Positions 23,330-36,100 of a stretch of 64,000 bases of DNA are shown piece after piece. The DNA is from Ctenosaura bakeri (Eukaryota; Chordata; Lepidosauria; Squamata; Iguanidae), in NCBI GenBank assembly GCA_948474755.1, contig CAOLHI010000928.1:124001-188000 (forward strand), given 5' to 3'. The position numbers and the translations under genes were made by a program. The stretch's first letter is position 1. Every line of letters begins with the position of its first letter. Under the pieces are notes generated by a model. That model saw only the letters and a list, made by a program, of their open reading frames with translations. It was not told the DNA's origin and searched no databases.

Positions 23330-25140
23330 TTTGCCAGTTAAGTTGGATTGCAATAAAGGAGGGTTTCATTCCAGGTAGATGTTACTGTTCTTTTCCTACT
23401 GTTGTGTTATTAACTGCTTTCTAAGTTGCCATGTTTTAATTAATCTATTTATCCTTTTAACTATACTTGTTTTCTCATTCGCTGCTTGGAGCTCCCGTTC
23501 AGGCATCAACATTTACTTTTAAAAACTCACCATTTTTAGATAGGTTGGCTGCAAGGGTAAACAGGGTGAGGGAAAGACAGAAGAAGGTATGCTGCTCGGG
23601 AGGGAAGGTCTCCAAACCATGAAAATGGGAACCAAGAAGCGATCGTGCACTTCCTGTATGCATCCTCTCTTTTATAGGTGCTCTAGAAGTGAATAAATGA
23701 AACATCTGGAAGGCTCTACACACCAGCCATTGCTGCCAAAATTTTATCACATGCAAGTAGCTCATTTTAAGACCTTGATAGAAGCCACCATTTATCACAA
23801 CTAAATCAAAGCCCACTAGGAAGCCCTTACAAAAAGCAGTCCAAAAGGTAATATATACTCCATTTCTGAATTCTTCTATTCCATCAGCACTAACTTTCTA
23901 AAATAGAATCTGACTGAGCTCAAACCTATTGGGAAACCCTCAGAATCTGTAGCAGAGGCTACATCTACGAAGTAGGTATTTTACAACACTGTCACCCAAG
24001 AGTTGTAAATAAAAGAACTCCAGCTATCTACCATACTCAATTATTATTTTGAGGGGGGGGTTGTTTTGTTTTTAAACAGGCAAAAATTGCTGCAAGAGTT
24101 AATTCATTGTTACTGGGTGTATTTTTGGAAAACAGGGAAGGAAGAAAGCTATTAAAAACAAATGTTCCACCTCATGCGGAGATGTCTTTTCTAGCTTTAG
24201 GTAATTGGATATTGTAAGATACCCTTGATTCTGCACCGAGAATCATACCTGGGGAAATGACACACTTTTCTGCCCTGCAATACAATGGAATTCTTATTGG
24301 GGACAGAAAACATCCCAAACCAAGGCACTCAGTAAAACAAAAGAGAGTTGCATTTATTTTGATGAGGTTTTTTAAAAAAACACATTTTTTTCTTTGTCCA
24401 TGCTTTGGAACACCTGCATATGTCAATGCTTTCCAAGGAAAATGCATGTTTAGGGAAAAAAAATATATTTCTGGCAAATATTCCAACTGCAGTGCTGCAT
24501 TTCAAGGGCCAATTTATCCATGACCAGGGTGGAAAACTGCCAAGAAGTACATCATATGATACCACAGCTGTGTGACATACACCTTTTTACAGTATTAAAT
24601 CAACTACATTAAAATCAAACCCCAGGACTAGCACAAACTTAAGCAAATATGTTCACTTCTAACTTTCATTGTCTAGGGACCTGGTGGCACAGGCCTTTTC
24701 ATTTATATTGGACATACCAGACTTTACTGGAAGCTCAGTTTTTTTACATCTCAGAAGAACTACCCAGCAATGTCAGCTAATTTGACCAGATGATTTAATT
24801 ACGTACACGATGTTCTGACAACTAGATTATTACATTTCCAGCCTATGCCTCAATTTCCATCATATTGACAGTGGACAGAAGCTATATAAATGCTGTTTGA
24901 AATTGCATTGTCTTAAACAGGAGTGGGAATTGTGCAGACTTTTAACCCTCGTGGAGCACCAATTGCAAAAGAAAGGGATGGAGAATTACACCTCTGAAAG
25001 TCTCCAGATTTTAACATATACACCACAGCGAAACTTGTTCCCCACTGTAGCCACTTTTGGTAAAAGTGGGATTGGCCTTCTGCCCTCATTTGGTTTTATC
25101 AGAAACTGGAAGTGCAGTTTGATTGCTGATCCTCCGTGGT
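23330..25140. other. Intronic sequence, no clear element
   Basis: Nothing beyond a G run near 24053-24061 and A-rich tracts. I see no supportable gene. Confidence 0.5.
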
Positions 25141-27010
25141 TGCTCACGCTGCTAAAGATATTCCTATTGCTGTGGCAGGCGATTCTGTTGAAGCCCTGGT
25201 TGATCTCTGGAATGGAGAAATGACTAGGACATGATTGTCCTTGAGCGCTTTCTCCCACAGAGCAGAGCTAAGTAAGGCCTTTGGCTTATTAGGGATCAAG
25301 CAGTGAGAAAAAGACTGGGATGGAGACTACAGCATTGATGGTAGAAAATGTATTTTTATTTATTTCTTGCCTTTCTCCCAGCATGGGATTCAGGGCAGCA
25401 AAAAATCTGGAGCAGACCCAACCAAACACAGGCTAGAACCTGTAAAAAGACCTTCTCTACAGCAATGGTGGCAACAAAGAAACTGAACCTCCACCATCAC
25501 TGCATAGACACTGGTTGTCTCAAATGGTTGGAGCCTTCCCACAAGCACAAAATTCATAGCACTAGACAGCCCGGTGTGAGGAATTTGCAACACACTTTGT
25601 AGATAGTCACTTGGATCCACGCTGACTTGGATACTGTAGTTGACACAGGTCTAGTGGATATAATCCCGGCATCTGTTTGTCCTGTGTTATTGGATATGTT
25701 TCTATTTGTGCAGTGGGAGTGGAGAATGCCCCACTGCAGCAAGGCAGAGTTCCATCCTGCCTTAAGGAGGCTATAGTGAGGCTGTTACTGGGGGGCGGGG
25801 GGACATTTACCAACACATCTCCAAAACTACTTTCTGGGGCAAGATCCTGGAACATGTGGTGGCCTCCCTACTCCAGGGGTTTCTGGATGAAATGGATTAT
25901 CTCTGCCGATTTCAATTTGGCCTCAGGGACGGAGACAGTTTTGGTGGCTTTGGAGGACAACCTATGCTGGGAACTGCACAACGGAATATGTCCCTTTTGG
26001 TTCTTCTGGACATCTCAACAGCTTTCAATACCATCAACCATGATGTCTTTCTGGGCCACCTTTCTGAGATGGTACTTGGAGGCACTGTTTTACAGTGGCT
26101 TCAGTTCCTTCCTAGAGGGGTGCACTCAGCATTCGGTGCTGGGGGACTCCTGTTCAGCACCATGGCCTGTGGTGTCCTTCAGGGTTCAGTTCTGTCTCTC
26201 ATGCTGTTCAACATCTACATGGAACTGCTGGGAGAAGGTGTCCAGAGATTTGGGGCTGGGTGTCACCAGTATGCTGATGATACCCATCTCTGGCTCCTAT
26301 CCAAAGCGGTTTCAGTACTAACTTAGTGTCTGTTGTCAACGCACTGGATGAGGACCAACAAGATGAAGATTAATCTAGACAAAACAGGTGCTCCTAAACA
26401 GCTGAAAGGCAGATTAGGAACCAGGATTCAGCTTGCGTTGCATGTGACAATCTCATGTTCACATCTTGGGAGCGCTCCTGGATTGAATCCTGAGCCTGGA
26501 AGGCGAGGTTTCAACAGTGGCTAGGAAAGCATTTAAAACTAGTATATCAGTTAGTCCTATTCCTTGATATGTCAGATCTGACTATGGTAACATGCCTTGA
26601 TTGCAGTCTGTTTGGATTTCTGCAATGCACTCTACATGGCGTTCCCTTCGGAAACTGTCCAGAAGTTTCAGCAGATCCAAAATGCTGGTGCTTGACTGCT
26701 GACCAGGACTGGACGTAGGGAATATATAGCTCCCTTGCTGAAACAGCTTCACTGGCTACTAGTCTGTTTCTGGGCAGAATTCAAAGTGCTAGTTATGACC
26801 TTTAAAGCTCTATATAGCTTTGATCCAGACTATCTGAAAGCCTTTCATCTCCTTATATGAGCCTACTCAAGTTTTAAGATCTTCAGGGGAGAGCTTTCTT
26901 TCGGTCCCACCACTATCACATGTACGTCTAGTGTGACTCAAGGGAGAGCCTTCACATTGGCTATTCCCAGGTTAGAGAATTCTCTTCCAAGTTGGCTCTC
27001 TTTTTGCCAG
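25140..27010 (+). mobile_element. L2 LINE, degenerate, reverse transcriptase region
   Basis: Frames with L2 reverse-transcriptase motifs appear in order: LVLLDISTAFNTINHD (motif A region), CGVLQGSVLSLMLFNIYMEL (motif B region) and HQYADDTHLW (the YADD catalytic motif). C-terminal remnants follow to about 27010. Stops and frameshifts break the frame. A short antisense tail-like piece at 25345-25400 suggests a small nested insertion. It faces the next L2 tail to tail. Confidence 0.85.
25856..26326 (+). pseudogene. L2 reverse transcriptase fragment
   Basis: A 156-codon frame holds the core of an L2 reverse transcriptase, from a CRFQFGLR motif through LDISTAFNTINHD to YADD. In life this enzyme copies L2 RNA at a nicked target. 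The flanking codons are in other frames, so no full ORF2 survives. Confidence 0.8.
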
Positions 27011-27163
27011 CATGCAAAACAACATGCAAATTCTGAGTTCTGAATTACTAATAGGCATTGAAAATTGTGCAGAAGAAAATGGCTAAATTTAATTTTTGAT
27101 TCTTTCATCAAGAATAATAGTGAAGAATTATAGTGAAATTTGCAGGTTTCACTTTCACGGATT

Positions 27164-28270
27164 TGATGATGATGATGATAACAATATCCTGCCTCTCCCG
27201 ACGGATTGAGGTGGTGCTACAACAGTACATCAAATACATTAAAAGCAATTAAAACATAACTCATCCTCCCCACCCACCAACCCTTCTAAAAACCCCTAAA
27301 ACACATTAACTATTAAAAACAAGAGGATAGTTGGTGGGAGGCGGTGGAGTACTAGTCTGGGAAGGCCTGTCAGAAGAGACAATTTCGACTGCTTTTTTAA
27401 AGCAGTCAAGACTGGTAATATGCCGGGTCTCTTCCGGCAGGCCATTCCATAACTTGGGAGCAATAGAAGAGAAGGTCCTCTGGGTAACCGCAGCCAACCT
27501 AGTTCTGACTGGCTGCAGTAAATTCCTCCCAGAGGACCTTAGCATGCGGGTTGGATTATATGAGAGAAGGCGATCCCACAGGTAGGCTGGCCCCAAGCCA
27601 TGAAGGGCTTTAAAGGTAAGAACCAACACCTTGTACTGTGCCCGGAAACCAACAGGCAGCCAATGTAAAGACTTCAGAATTGGTGTTATATGGTCAGTTT
27701 TAGATCTTCTGGTGACCAACTTGACAGCCATATTCCGAACTAAATGAAGTTTCTGGACTAAGCACATGGGTAGCCCTATGTAGAGCACATAGTCAAGCCG
27801 TGAAGTTACCAGCGCATGCACCACTGTTTTTAGGTGTTCCAGGTCCAGCAAGGGGCGCAGCTGGCGTATCAGCCGAAGCTGATAGCAGGCACTCCTAGCC
27901 GCCGCATCAATTTGAGCTGTCATTTGAAGCGACGAGTCCAGGAGCACCCCCAAGCTGCGGACACAGTCTTTCAGGGGAAGTGTGACCCCGTCTAGAACTG
28001 GTTGACAAACCTCCATATCTGGGCTAGGGCCCTTAACAGCGAGTACCTCCGTCTTATCTGGATTCAGTTTCAGTCTGTTTTTCCTCAACCAGTCCATTAC
28101 TGCTTCAAGGCATTCGTTTAGAGGCGAGATGCCACCCTTTGTTGATGCTGTTATCCGAGGCATGGAGAGATATATCTGGATGTCATCAGCATACTGAGAG
28201 CACCTTGCTCCATGCCTCCTGATGATCTCTCCCAGGGGTTTCATGTAGATGTTAAATAGCATTGGGACAG
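27164..28270 (-). mobile_element. L2 LINE, 5'-truncated, inserted in a pogo/Tigger-like element
   Basis: The minus strand begins just before PMLFNIYMKPLGEI, keeps a 318-codon open frame, and ends in an (ATC)n tail at about 27164-27182, typical of L2. On both sides lie parts of the same DNA transposon (28271-28712 and about 27136-27163), so the L2 landed inside it. Confidence 0.85.
27306..28262 (-). pseudogene. L2 ORF2 C-terminal fragment, open frame
   Basis: The 318-codon frame includes the YADD catalytic motif (SQYADDIQIYLS), then NPDKTEVL, RSLGVLLDSSL, LVTSRLDYVLYIGLP, LKSLHWLPV and LVLTFKALHGLGPAYL. These are hallmark L2 reverse-transcriptase and C-terminal motifs. The endonuclease and the early reverse-transcriptase domain are missing because of 5' truncation, so it cannot transpose. 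The lack of stops suggests fairly recent insertion. Confidence 0.85.
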
Positions 28271-28712
28271 GACAGGATTATTTGTGAGTTTCTCCAATCT
28301 ATGCCCCTCCACCTCAACTGCTTCTTTTCTGGGGGAACATTCCCTCTTGTTAGCTCCAATCAGGCCATGCAGCCCTTTAAAAACCCACCTCTGGTCCTCC
28401 TCCTCTTCCTTCTCCAGCACCTACTGCCTGGCCACCTGAGGATGGCTCACACTCTGGTTTCTCAGCACCACAAACCCTCTCCCACACACACCCAAGGAAG
28501 GAGATGGGTGTGAGAGTAGAAGTACAGGGCCACCATAGTGATCCATCCTTTTTTCTCTTCTTTCCTTCACTTGGTTTGGAGCCTGGATGCCTATTCCCCC
28601 CACCATGCCTCTGTCCTCTTCCCACTGACACACAGATTTTGATATTTGCAATGTTTCTACTTTTGTGGGGTTCCTGCATCCCCTAACTCTAGCGAGTGTG
28701 GAGGGCCAACTG
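28271..28712 (-). mobile_element. Pogo/Tigger-like non-autonomous transposon, copy 2
   Basis: Its left terminal repeat (complement CAGTTGGCCCTCCACACTCG) ends at 28712 and is followed by TA. The body aligns by eye with copy 1 in reverse orientation. It is cut by the L2 at 28270 and resumes at about 27163-27136 (complement TCAAATCCGTGAAAGTGAAA). The far terminal repeat is not recognisable. Confidence 0.65.
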
Positions 28713-29620
28713 TACATCCCACTTCTACATCAGTTAAAATGGAAATATCTGTGAATCTGTGCAGGCACAATTTTCAAAAATGGGGAGGAGGAGAAAATGT
28801 GTATGTGCATAAACGACAGAGAGATCCTCAGGTCACCACAAATCAGCTATTGTGGAGAGGATTCACTAAAGGCAAATATCAAAAAGCCACAGCCTTGTAT
28901 TTTGCATACTGATACCCTGTCAGAGAAAATTTATTTCCGGCTACTAATAGTAAGAAGGCCAGCCTGGCTGCCACTGCTGGGTAGAATACAGCCAGTCAGG
29001 CTCTGCTCTGCCCTTGCGTGTCTGCTGCTGCTTACAGCTCTTTACACAAGACGATAAACCATATGTTTGTAGTGCAATCTCCTAAATATTTACTTGAAGA
29101 AAACTGAACAATGGCAGTACTTCCTTCAGTGGATAACTGCAATCAGTTTGGTGTTTGACAGAAACCTCAGATCCTCTCCTTTGGCTATATAAATAGATGC
29201 TAATTAGCTCGTTGTCCTCCTTGTACAGAACAGCTGTTGGAACAACCAATGGTCTCTGGTATGGTAATGGTCTCATGCCAAAAGCAGTTGCTATAGCAGG
29301 AAGTGGGGCTGGATAACCTCTCAGGGTCTGTTATATCCCCCACCCTCAGTGTCATACAGAAGCTCTTTGAAAGGCGCAGTTATGAGGGCACAAGAAGACC
29401 TTCACTTGTGGCAGTAGTCATCAGCAGCCCAACAGCCCTGCTTGGGTCCTGTCAACTTAGGGCTCATGACTTCCTTCTATTGAATAAACCCATTTGTCAT
29501 GTGGTCTCTTTTGATTGTGTTATATGTATAATTTGTTGTTACTCTCCCATAAAGAGAGCCAGTAAGAAGCCAGTAAGAAGTAAATATTACTATCTTCTCC
29601 TTCTTCTCTAAGGTAATCTC
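28713..29620. other. Intronic sequence, no clear element
   Basis: No recognised repeat or gene. The frame at 29303-29611 is not gene-like. Confidence 0.5.
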
Positions 29621-30010
29621 ATAATATGTCCAAAGTATGATAGCCCCAAGTTTTATTATTTTGGCTTCTAGGAAGAATTTAGGCTTTATTTGCTGACAGA
29701 CCTATTTGTCTTTTGGAAAGTCCATGAAGCCTGTAGAACTCTTCTCCAGCTCCACATTTTAAATTATTTTTCTTCTTGTCAAGCTTTCTTCATTGTTTAG
29801 CTTTCACAACCATATAAAGAGACAGAATATACTATGGTATAGATGATTCAGACTTTAGTCTTTAATTGAATAACTTTGCATTTCAGAATCCCAACTAGTT
29901 TCTTCACAGCGGCCCTTTCAGGTCCTACTCTTCTTTTGATTTCTCCACTAGTCTTCCAGGTTTTTTTTTTTAATAACTGAGCCCAGGTATACACATAGAT
30001 GTCAAGTGAC
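29620..30010 (-). mobile_element. BovB/RTE-like LINE fragment
   Basis: The string ATATGTCCAAAGTATGATAG, then TTTGGCTTCTAGGAAGAATT and CCTGTAGAACTCTTCTCCAG, is the antisense of a LINE coding stretch very common in squamates, which I take to be BovB. The same stretch occurs at 53320-53460. It is degenerate. Confidence 0.5.
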
Positions 30011-30052
30011 AACTAATACCAAGATCAAAGAGACTACATAACTGGCATATAG

Positions 30053-30145
30053 TATTTGTTGTTGTGTGCCTCCAAGTCATTTTTTTACTTCTACCAAATC
30101 TAAGGTGAACCTATCATGGGTTTTGGGGGGCTGAGAGTTTCTCTT
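30053..30145 (-). mobile_element. SINE/BovB tail fragment
   Basis: A TTGTTGTTGTGTGCCTCCAA start and a CTAAGGTGAACCTATCATGG stretch match the antisense tail of the tRNA/BovB SINE. Confidence 0.55.
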
Positions 30146-30357
30146 TCACCTACTGCTGGTGGCTCTTGGAAAGCATCAAGAGATCTTGCTGTATTCTAGG
30201 TGACTATGAAATTCAAGGTCCAGGAGAAACTCTGTCTTTCTCTTGAGCCTGGAGAAGATCTCATCCCTCTGGGAAGTATTTTTAGAGTGAGAAAACTGCA
30301 TTATCTCCAAGTTGGAAAAGGAATTGGGAGGGTGGTGGCAATTGTCTACTCTATGCC

Positions 30358-30475
30358 ACAGAGCCAGTGAGGTAGAGTGGTTTGAGCATTGGATGATGGC
30401 CCAAGAGACTAGGGCTCAATTCTTTGCTCAGTCATGGAAACCCATTGGGTGACTTTGGGTGCGTCACACATTTTG
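30358..30475 (+). mobile_element. tRNA-derived SINE, head only
   Basis: The string GCCAGTGAGGTAGAGTGGTT, then GACTAGGGCTCAATTCTTTG and CCCATTGGGTGACTTTGGGT, matches the 5' head and body of the SINE seen at 18320. The tail is missing. Confidence 0.65.
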
Positions 30476-30814
30476 TCCCATCTTTTGCCAGTCACTGGTC
30501 ATCTGGCAAACATGTTTATGGAGCCCTGATTTTATCATTTCTTGTTTACCCTTGTCCTCACACATCAATAGCATTACACCAGAACAAGGGACTTTTTTTT
30601 TCTGTTGCGAGACTACCTTCCCAGCCTGGGGGTGGTAGAAGAGGATAAGTCAGGGCTTCCATATAAGTGACAGCGGGTGCATTTCTTCCCTCTCAGTCAG
30701 ATTCTTTAAAATGCCATCAAATCTAAGAAACGAAACTGGAGTTCTCCAGTATGAGGCATAGGTCAAAAGTGCTGAGTAGTTTTCCACTTGAAAATCAGAT
30801 TTCCTCCTAAACCA

Positions 30815-31650
30815 GGGCTGAAAGATGAGTCCTGCTGGATCAGATCAAAGGCCTATCTAGTCCACCATTCTGTTCCCATAGCTGCCAGTGGAAGAGTTAT
30901 AGGGAACTCACAAGCAAGCCATGAATGCAACACCATTCCTCCCTACTGCTTTTGCTTCCTATTAGCCAATATGCCCCAAACACTGCCTCTAGTATTGAAT
31001 ATATATCCCTCAATGACCAGTAGCCCTGTCCTCCATGAATTTGTTGAACTGTCTTTCCAAGCTGGCAGTTTTCACTACTTCCTATGGAAATTAATTCCAT
31101 AGTTTAATTAAGCACAGTGTGAAGGAGTCCTTCTTTTTATCTGAGCTGACTCTCAAGAGTTCAACTTCAATGGGTGATCCCAGGTTCACATATTATAAGA
31201 GACACAAGCTCCCTTTACATCGCACATTTCTGTTCATTTTATACCATGCCCTCCATCACTTGCCTTTCTTCAGAGCTAAATAATCCCAAATCCTGTAACC
31301 TTCTCTCACAAAGGAGATCTGGTCTGGCCTTTTCCAGCTCTACAGTAGCCTTTTTTAGGTGTAGCGGCCAGCACTCAACACAGTATTTCAAGTGTGATTG
31401 CATCACAGATTTGCATCAGGGTAGCATGATACTGACAGTTTTATTTTTGATTGCTCTTTTGAGAACTGACCATTTCTGCCACCTTTTTGCTTTCTGTTTT
31501 TCAAACATTACTGATCCATAAGATGACTTTTTTTTTACCCCATGACAGCTAAGTTTACTTTGGTGAAGGACAATATCAAAAGCCTTTGGGAAGTCCAAGT
31601 AAACAATGTCTACCAAATTGCCCCTGTTCACATGTTTATTGACAGGGGAG
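30815..31650 (-). mobile_element. Old CR1/L3-type LINE with internal deletion
   Basis: On the minus strand, a reverse-transcriptase motif A (VDIVYLDFPKAFDIV, complement of about 31570-31620) lies only about 750 bp from a CR1/L3-like 3' region (antisense CTGGATCAGATCAAAGGCCT at 30835). A full element would need a much longer interval, so an internal part is gone. Many stops are present. Confidence 0.65.
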
Positions 31651-32954
31651 GGGGCTGCACACGTCTCTGCCCCAGCTGCTTGCTTGGCTTTTATGACAGG
31701 CAGAATGAAATCAGCTTCTTCCTAATCACCCAGCAGAGAAACCTTGGGCTAGACAGAGTTTCAGGACAGAGAAAGGAACACAGTGGGCTGGTTGTGGACT
31801 AGAGGTTAGTAGTTTCTCAAGTACTCTCTAACTCTTCAAGAGAGTGAATAACTCCTCCTTTCCTTCAAAGAGTCCATAATCTTGCTGCAACAAACAATAG
31901 TGTGGTACAGAGGTCACTGAAGGTCCAATCTCATGCATCTGTATTGGAATCTCATTAAATTCAATGGGAATTATTCCCAGGTAGAAAGCATATTCTTGCA
32001 GACACTTTCTTACCCTCTGGAAATCCAATGCAGTATGGCCCTAAAGGCAGCCACAGAGGGCACTGCACATGCTGTTCTACTAATCCAAGCATTTCCATTT
32101 TCCGGGCAGTTGGAATTTCTGTCTTACACTTATATCAATGTTGCATCAATACAAGAGGTGTCCTTTGGGCAGATTAATTTTACTACACATAGTTCTAATT
32201 CACCCAAGAACTATACTATCACAACTGGACTCTCACTGGGTTTGAATGTCAGTGCAACATCTTGTTTTGTTGCAACCTTGTGCCAGTGAAAGGACGCATT
32301 CTCGTTTTGACTTCCTTGACAGACCACATCGTTTGGAGGAGAAACAACACTAATCCCAACATCAGCAGACCCGCGATGGAGACTAAAGTCAGAGCATACC
32401 ATTCACTTAGATAGTACAGAGGAGGAAGTTATTCTGTTGAGGTTGGATGGTGTCTTCAGTTTGTAAGCAACCAGAAGCGTAGCCAGAGACTCTCAATGTT
32501 TATGCCATCTGGTTCTCTTTCTCCTTTCTGCTTTGCCTCTGCAAAGATGCTTTGACAGCAAGTTCCTTTTGGCTGCTGGGTTGGAAGCTCAGCTTGTTTG
32601 TTTAACCTTCCCCACCCTCTCCCCTTCCAAAATTAATCTGTACCAAGGGAGGTAAACTGAAGCAGGAAAAATAAGAGAGTTTGGCTTCAGACAAATATTC
32701 TGGGCCTTTGTGCTAAATATCCTGTTCTCTCTGCTTAACTCAAAGGAAAGCTGCTCCTCATCCCAACTATTTATGTATCTTCTCAAGCTATTGTTGTGGA
32801 AGAAGCATGCTGAGAACATCAAAGAGGACAATAAGCTTGGATTCTTCCCAAAGACAGATAGGAGGTGCATGAACTGGGGCCTTTTAACTGGAACTTAACG
32901 TGGGGAAGCAGTATGGTCACCAAAGTCCCAGATAAGTATGATGTAAACATAACT
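31651..32954. other. Intronic sequence with faint repeats
   Basis: A piece near 31945-31990 (AATTCAATGGGAATTATTCC) resembles a widespread reptile repeat but is too short to name. No gene was found. Confidence 0.4.
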
Positions 32955-33128
32955 GAGCTGTCAGCTAATGAAGGCATTTTAGTTAACCAGTCTCCCGCCT
33001 TTTAGCAGATAGATAGATGAATTATGATAGATAGATGAATTATTTATATCTATCTATCTAGTTACCTACCTATCTGCTAAAAGGCAAGTAACTGGTTAAC
33101 TAAAATGCCTTCATTAGCTGAAAGCTCA
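32955..33128. mobile_element. 174-bp fold-back (palindromic) element
   Basis: Arms of about 58 bp (32955-33012 and 33071-33128) are reverse complements with about five mismatches. They share CAGCTAATGAAGGCATTTTA and CCTTTTAGCAGATAG. The centre is a TAGA tract on one side and TCTA on the other, itself complementary. It is probably a small fold-back transposon or a repeat-induced palindrome. The superfamily is unknown and it has no coding capacity. Confidence 0.8.
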
Positions 33129-36100
33129 AGTATGTGTATATTGTCTCTCTCTCCCCTCCCAATATATAACTTCTTTACTGTTTTTCTTCTTCTCGTCTAT
33201 CTGAGTAACACAACAACACAGGAAGCCGTAGTCTCCTCAACATGCAACCCTGCTGCAGATGTTTTGTGCAGTGAGAGTGTCCATCTGCCTGCAGAAAATT
33301 TAGCTTGCTGTTCCAGCTCCTTCACTCACTCCTCCTAAAGTGAGGTGGACAACTGTGGAAGGGTCATCAGTGTCCCCTCAGACTCTGGAGACGCACCTCC
33401 TGCCATAATCACTCCCACCAATAAACACCTTTTGCCCGTAAATGCCCTTTAGGAGACAAGTCAGGATTTTCACTATGTTTGGGAGGCCTTTCTGTAGCAT
33501 TTTAGGCCAGGGAGACCTTTTGTTTAACAACAAGAAGTAAGCAGAAGTCACTCCCTGTTTTAAAAAAGCACTTTCTTGGGCCTAAATTGGCCCAGGATGG
33601 CCCCAAAATGTAGCGGAAATGCCACCTACACTCCTAGAGGGCATTTTAGGGCAAAAAAAACTTTGAAAAAATTAGGCTTTTGGGAATCTTTTGGAACAAA
33701 AGCATTTTGAAATAAATAGACCCCCTGTGGGACAATGGGGACCAAAAAATGGCCCTCTAGCCCACAGGCCACACTTTCTCCATACCTGTTCTAAATCATC
33801 TTCCCTTTCCTCTAGAATAGAAGCAGGCAGACTGCAATCCACAGGCTGCATATGGCCCAAGCCCATTTTTCAGGCCCCTGGACTCATCCCAGATCCTTCT
33901 CCAGAAGCCCCTCAAACATAAAGATAGGCATGTGTGTATTGTATGTGCCACCTTTTTTTTCAAAAGTCATCTGCCATTCCTGGAAGCCTCCACCAGAGAG
34001 GGGTTTGTACTAACCTGATCAACAGCCCTCTTGTCCATCCATATCCCCAAATCAAAACCAGAAATGGATTTCTGCTCACTTTCTTTGCCCCTTTGGCAAG
34101 GCAGGGACGCTCCTGCAACCAGCAGTGCTTAGGTCTTCCAGGCAGAGAACTGCCCCAGACCCACTGACGTTTCCTAGTCCTGGGTCACAGCCAGATGCAC
34201 AACCTCATGCAAGAAAATAGATGCCTAGCGCTCACAAAGAGCGAAGGCAATGGAGGCAACGCTGAGTTAGGGCTGAACTACTTCCATCTGAAATTGAGTA
34301 TTTATATGGTTCCAGTCTTCCTTTCGCTCAATATACATGTGGAAGGGCATACCTCTTCTTCTGCCAATTGTAAGGAAAAGAAAGAGCATTGGAATGATAT
34401 TAGCTTATCTGCCATATTCCAAGAGAGACCTCTCACAACAGGTGTATTAGTGGCCACAGCTTTTATGTTGGCATAATGCAATTGTGAAGAGGGAAGAGGA
34501 GGAAACAAGAACAGATGATGGACAGCCCCTATGAATTGTGGAAGCTATTGTGGAGATACAGTTCACTTGCAGATGACTCATCATTTACTAGTCACAGAAT
34601 TTCTCCCTGCACATGCTTTTGTAGTTACAAATGTTGGTTTGCTCACTTATCTAGAGTTCTGAATAAATCTTTTAGGACGCTGTTGAGCTCCCTTTTGGTA
34701 CACATGCAAAAGCACAACAGAGCATGATAGCTCCAACTGAAGAGTTGATGGGCACCAGGATATGGAATGCCCCTGCCAGTCTTCTGCTGTAAGGTTTACC
34801 ATACAGCTGACAATGCCGGCTGTGTAACAACTGCCATCAGTCCAGAGAGGTGTGCTGATCTCTGAAGCACCAGCATGTCTTCCAGTCCAACTTCTGCAAT
34901 TATTACAAGTCTCAAAAGCCATTTTCAGCATATTCAACAAAGCCTTGTTAAACATTCCATTTGATGGTTTGTCCAGAAAGGGCTCAGAGCATTTAATGTG
35001 GCAGCCTTGTTAACCTTCACTACCCTTCACTACCCAAAATAAACTCTTCAGGCCAGGTTGCAATTCACAGTTTCCTTCCTCTCTGAGTTCCAACCTGCTT
35101 TGTTTTTCTTAGTTTTAAAATACTGGCATTCAGCTCAGTGTAATTACACTAAAGGCAGGATGAATAATGCATTCACAGGCAGCAAATGGCACTTTTCAAA
35201 TAAGATGAGGAAATAACCTTCATTATCTTATTGCAGATGAAAACAAGGTAGAAGTGGAATGAGCTCTTTTTACTATTCCAGACTCTATATGGTCAAAACT
35301 CCAGCAACATTAGATGCCGCAGTGACCCTGTTGATTAGAAGTAGGAATAAGCCCATCCTTAACGATCATGGTTTTTAAACATTGCTCCAGGGAAACCCCA
35401 GAAATTTATCTCAATCAAAATGGCAGTTGATCTTTTCGCCGATAGATAGGTTGTGCATCACATCTTCCTTTAAAACACACAGCTGCCAAACAAGGTTGGA
35501 TGTGTAAGCGGCACTACCACAAGCTTCAAGGCAACAATAAGAACCCAGGGGCCTGGTGAACAGTCTGCATGGACTGAGTCTCTGCCTAGAACAGACTCCT
35601 CCGAAACATGCAGGAGTTCTCCCCGCACAGAAAGAGCTTCCTTAACAGTAGAGAGCTAGCACAGTGGCTTTCAAAGCTAAGAATGCTGTTGTGGTTCTCC
35701 TCCCATCATAAGCCTTCACCACATCCTTATAGCCACATATTTTATAGACCAACTGTGCACAAAGTCAAAAAGCAGAAACTGTGTTTCGGTGAATCTTCTT
35801 GCAAGAAGCAGCCAAACTCTTTTCCCTATAGTTCATATCCAGACCTGTAACATGAACGTCACCATAGCAATTATAATAATTTTTAAAAATCTCTTTGTTT
35901 TTCCAGCAACAAGCAACACAATCACGTCCTTTAGGAAGATTTGTTCAGTTTTACTTTTCTTCCAAATGTAGGTCTGGAATATAAAAGGTCTAAAGTTGCA
36001 GGACATATGTGCTGGGAAAAGGAAAGAATTCAGTAATTTTATGAGTGGGATTTTCAGCTAAGATCCCAAATACGCATACTTTGAAGACTTATCGAAATCA

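Noticed and set aside
24172..25258. Several overlapping frames of 80-110 codons
   Set aside because: No motif. The right part runs into the L2 at about 25140, and the rest looks random.
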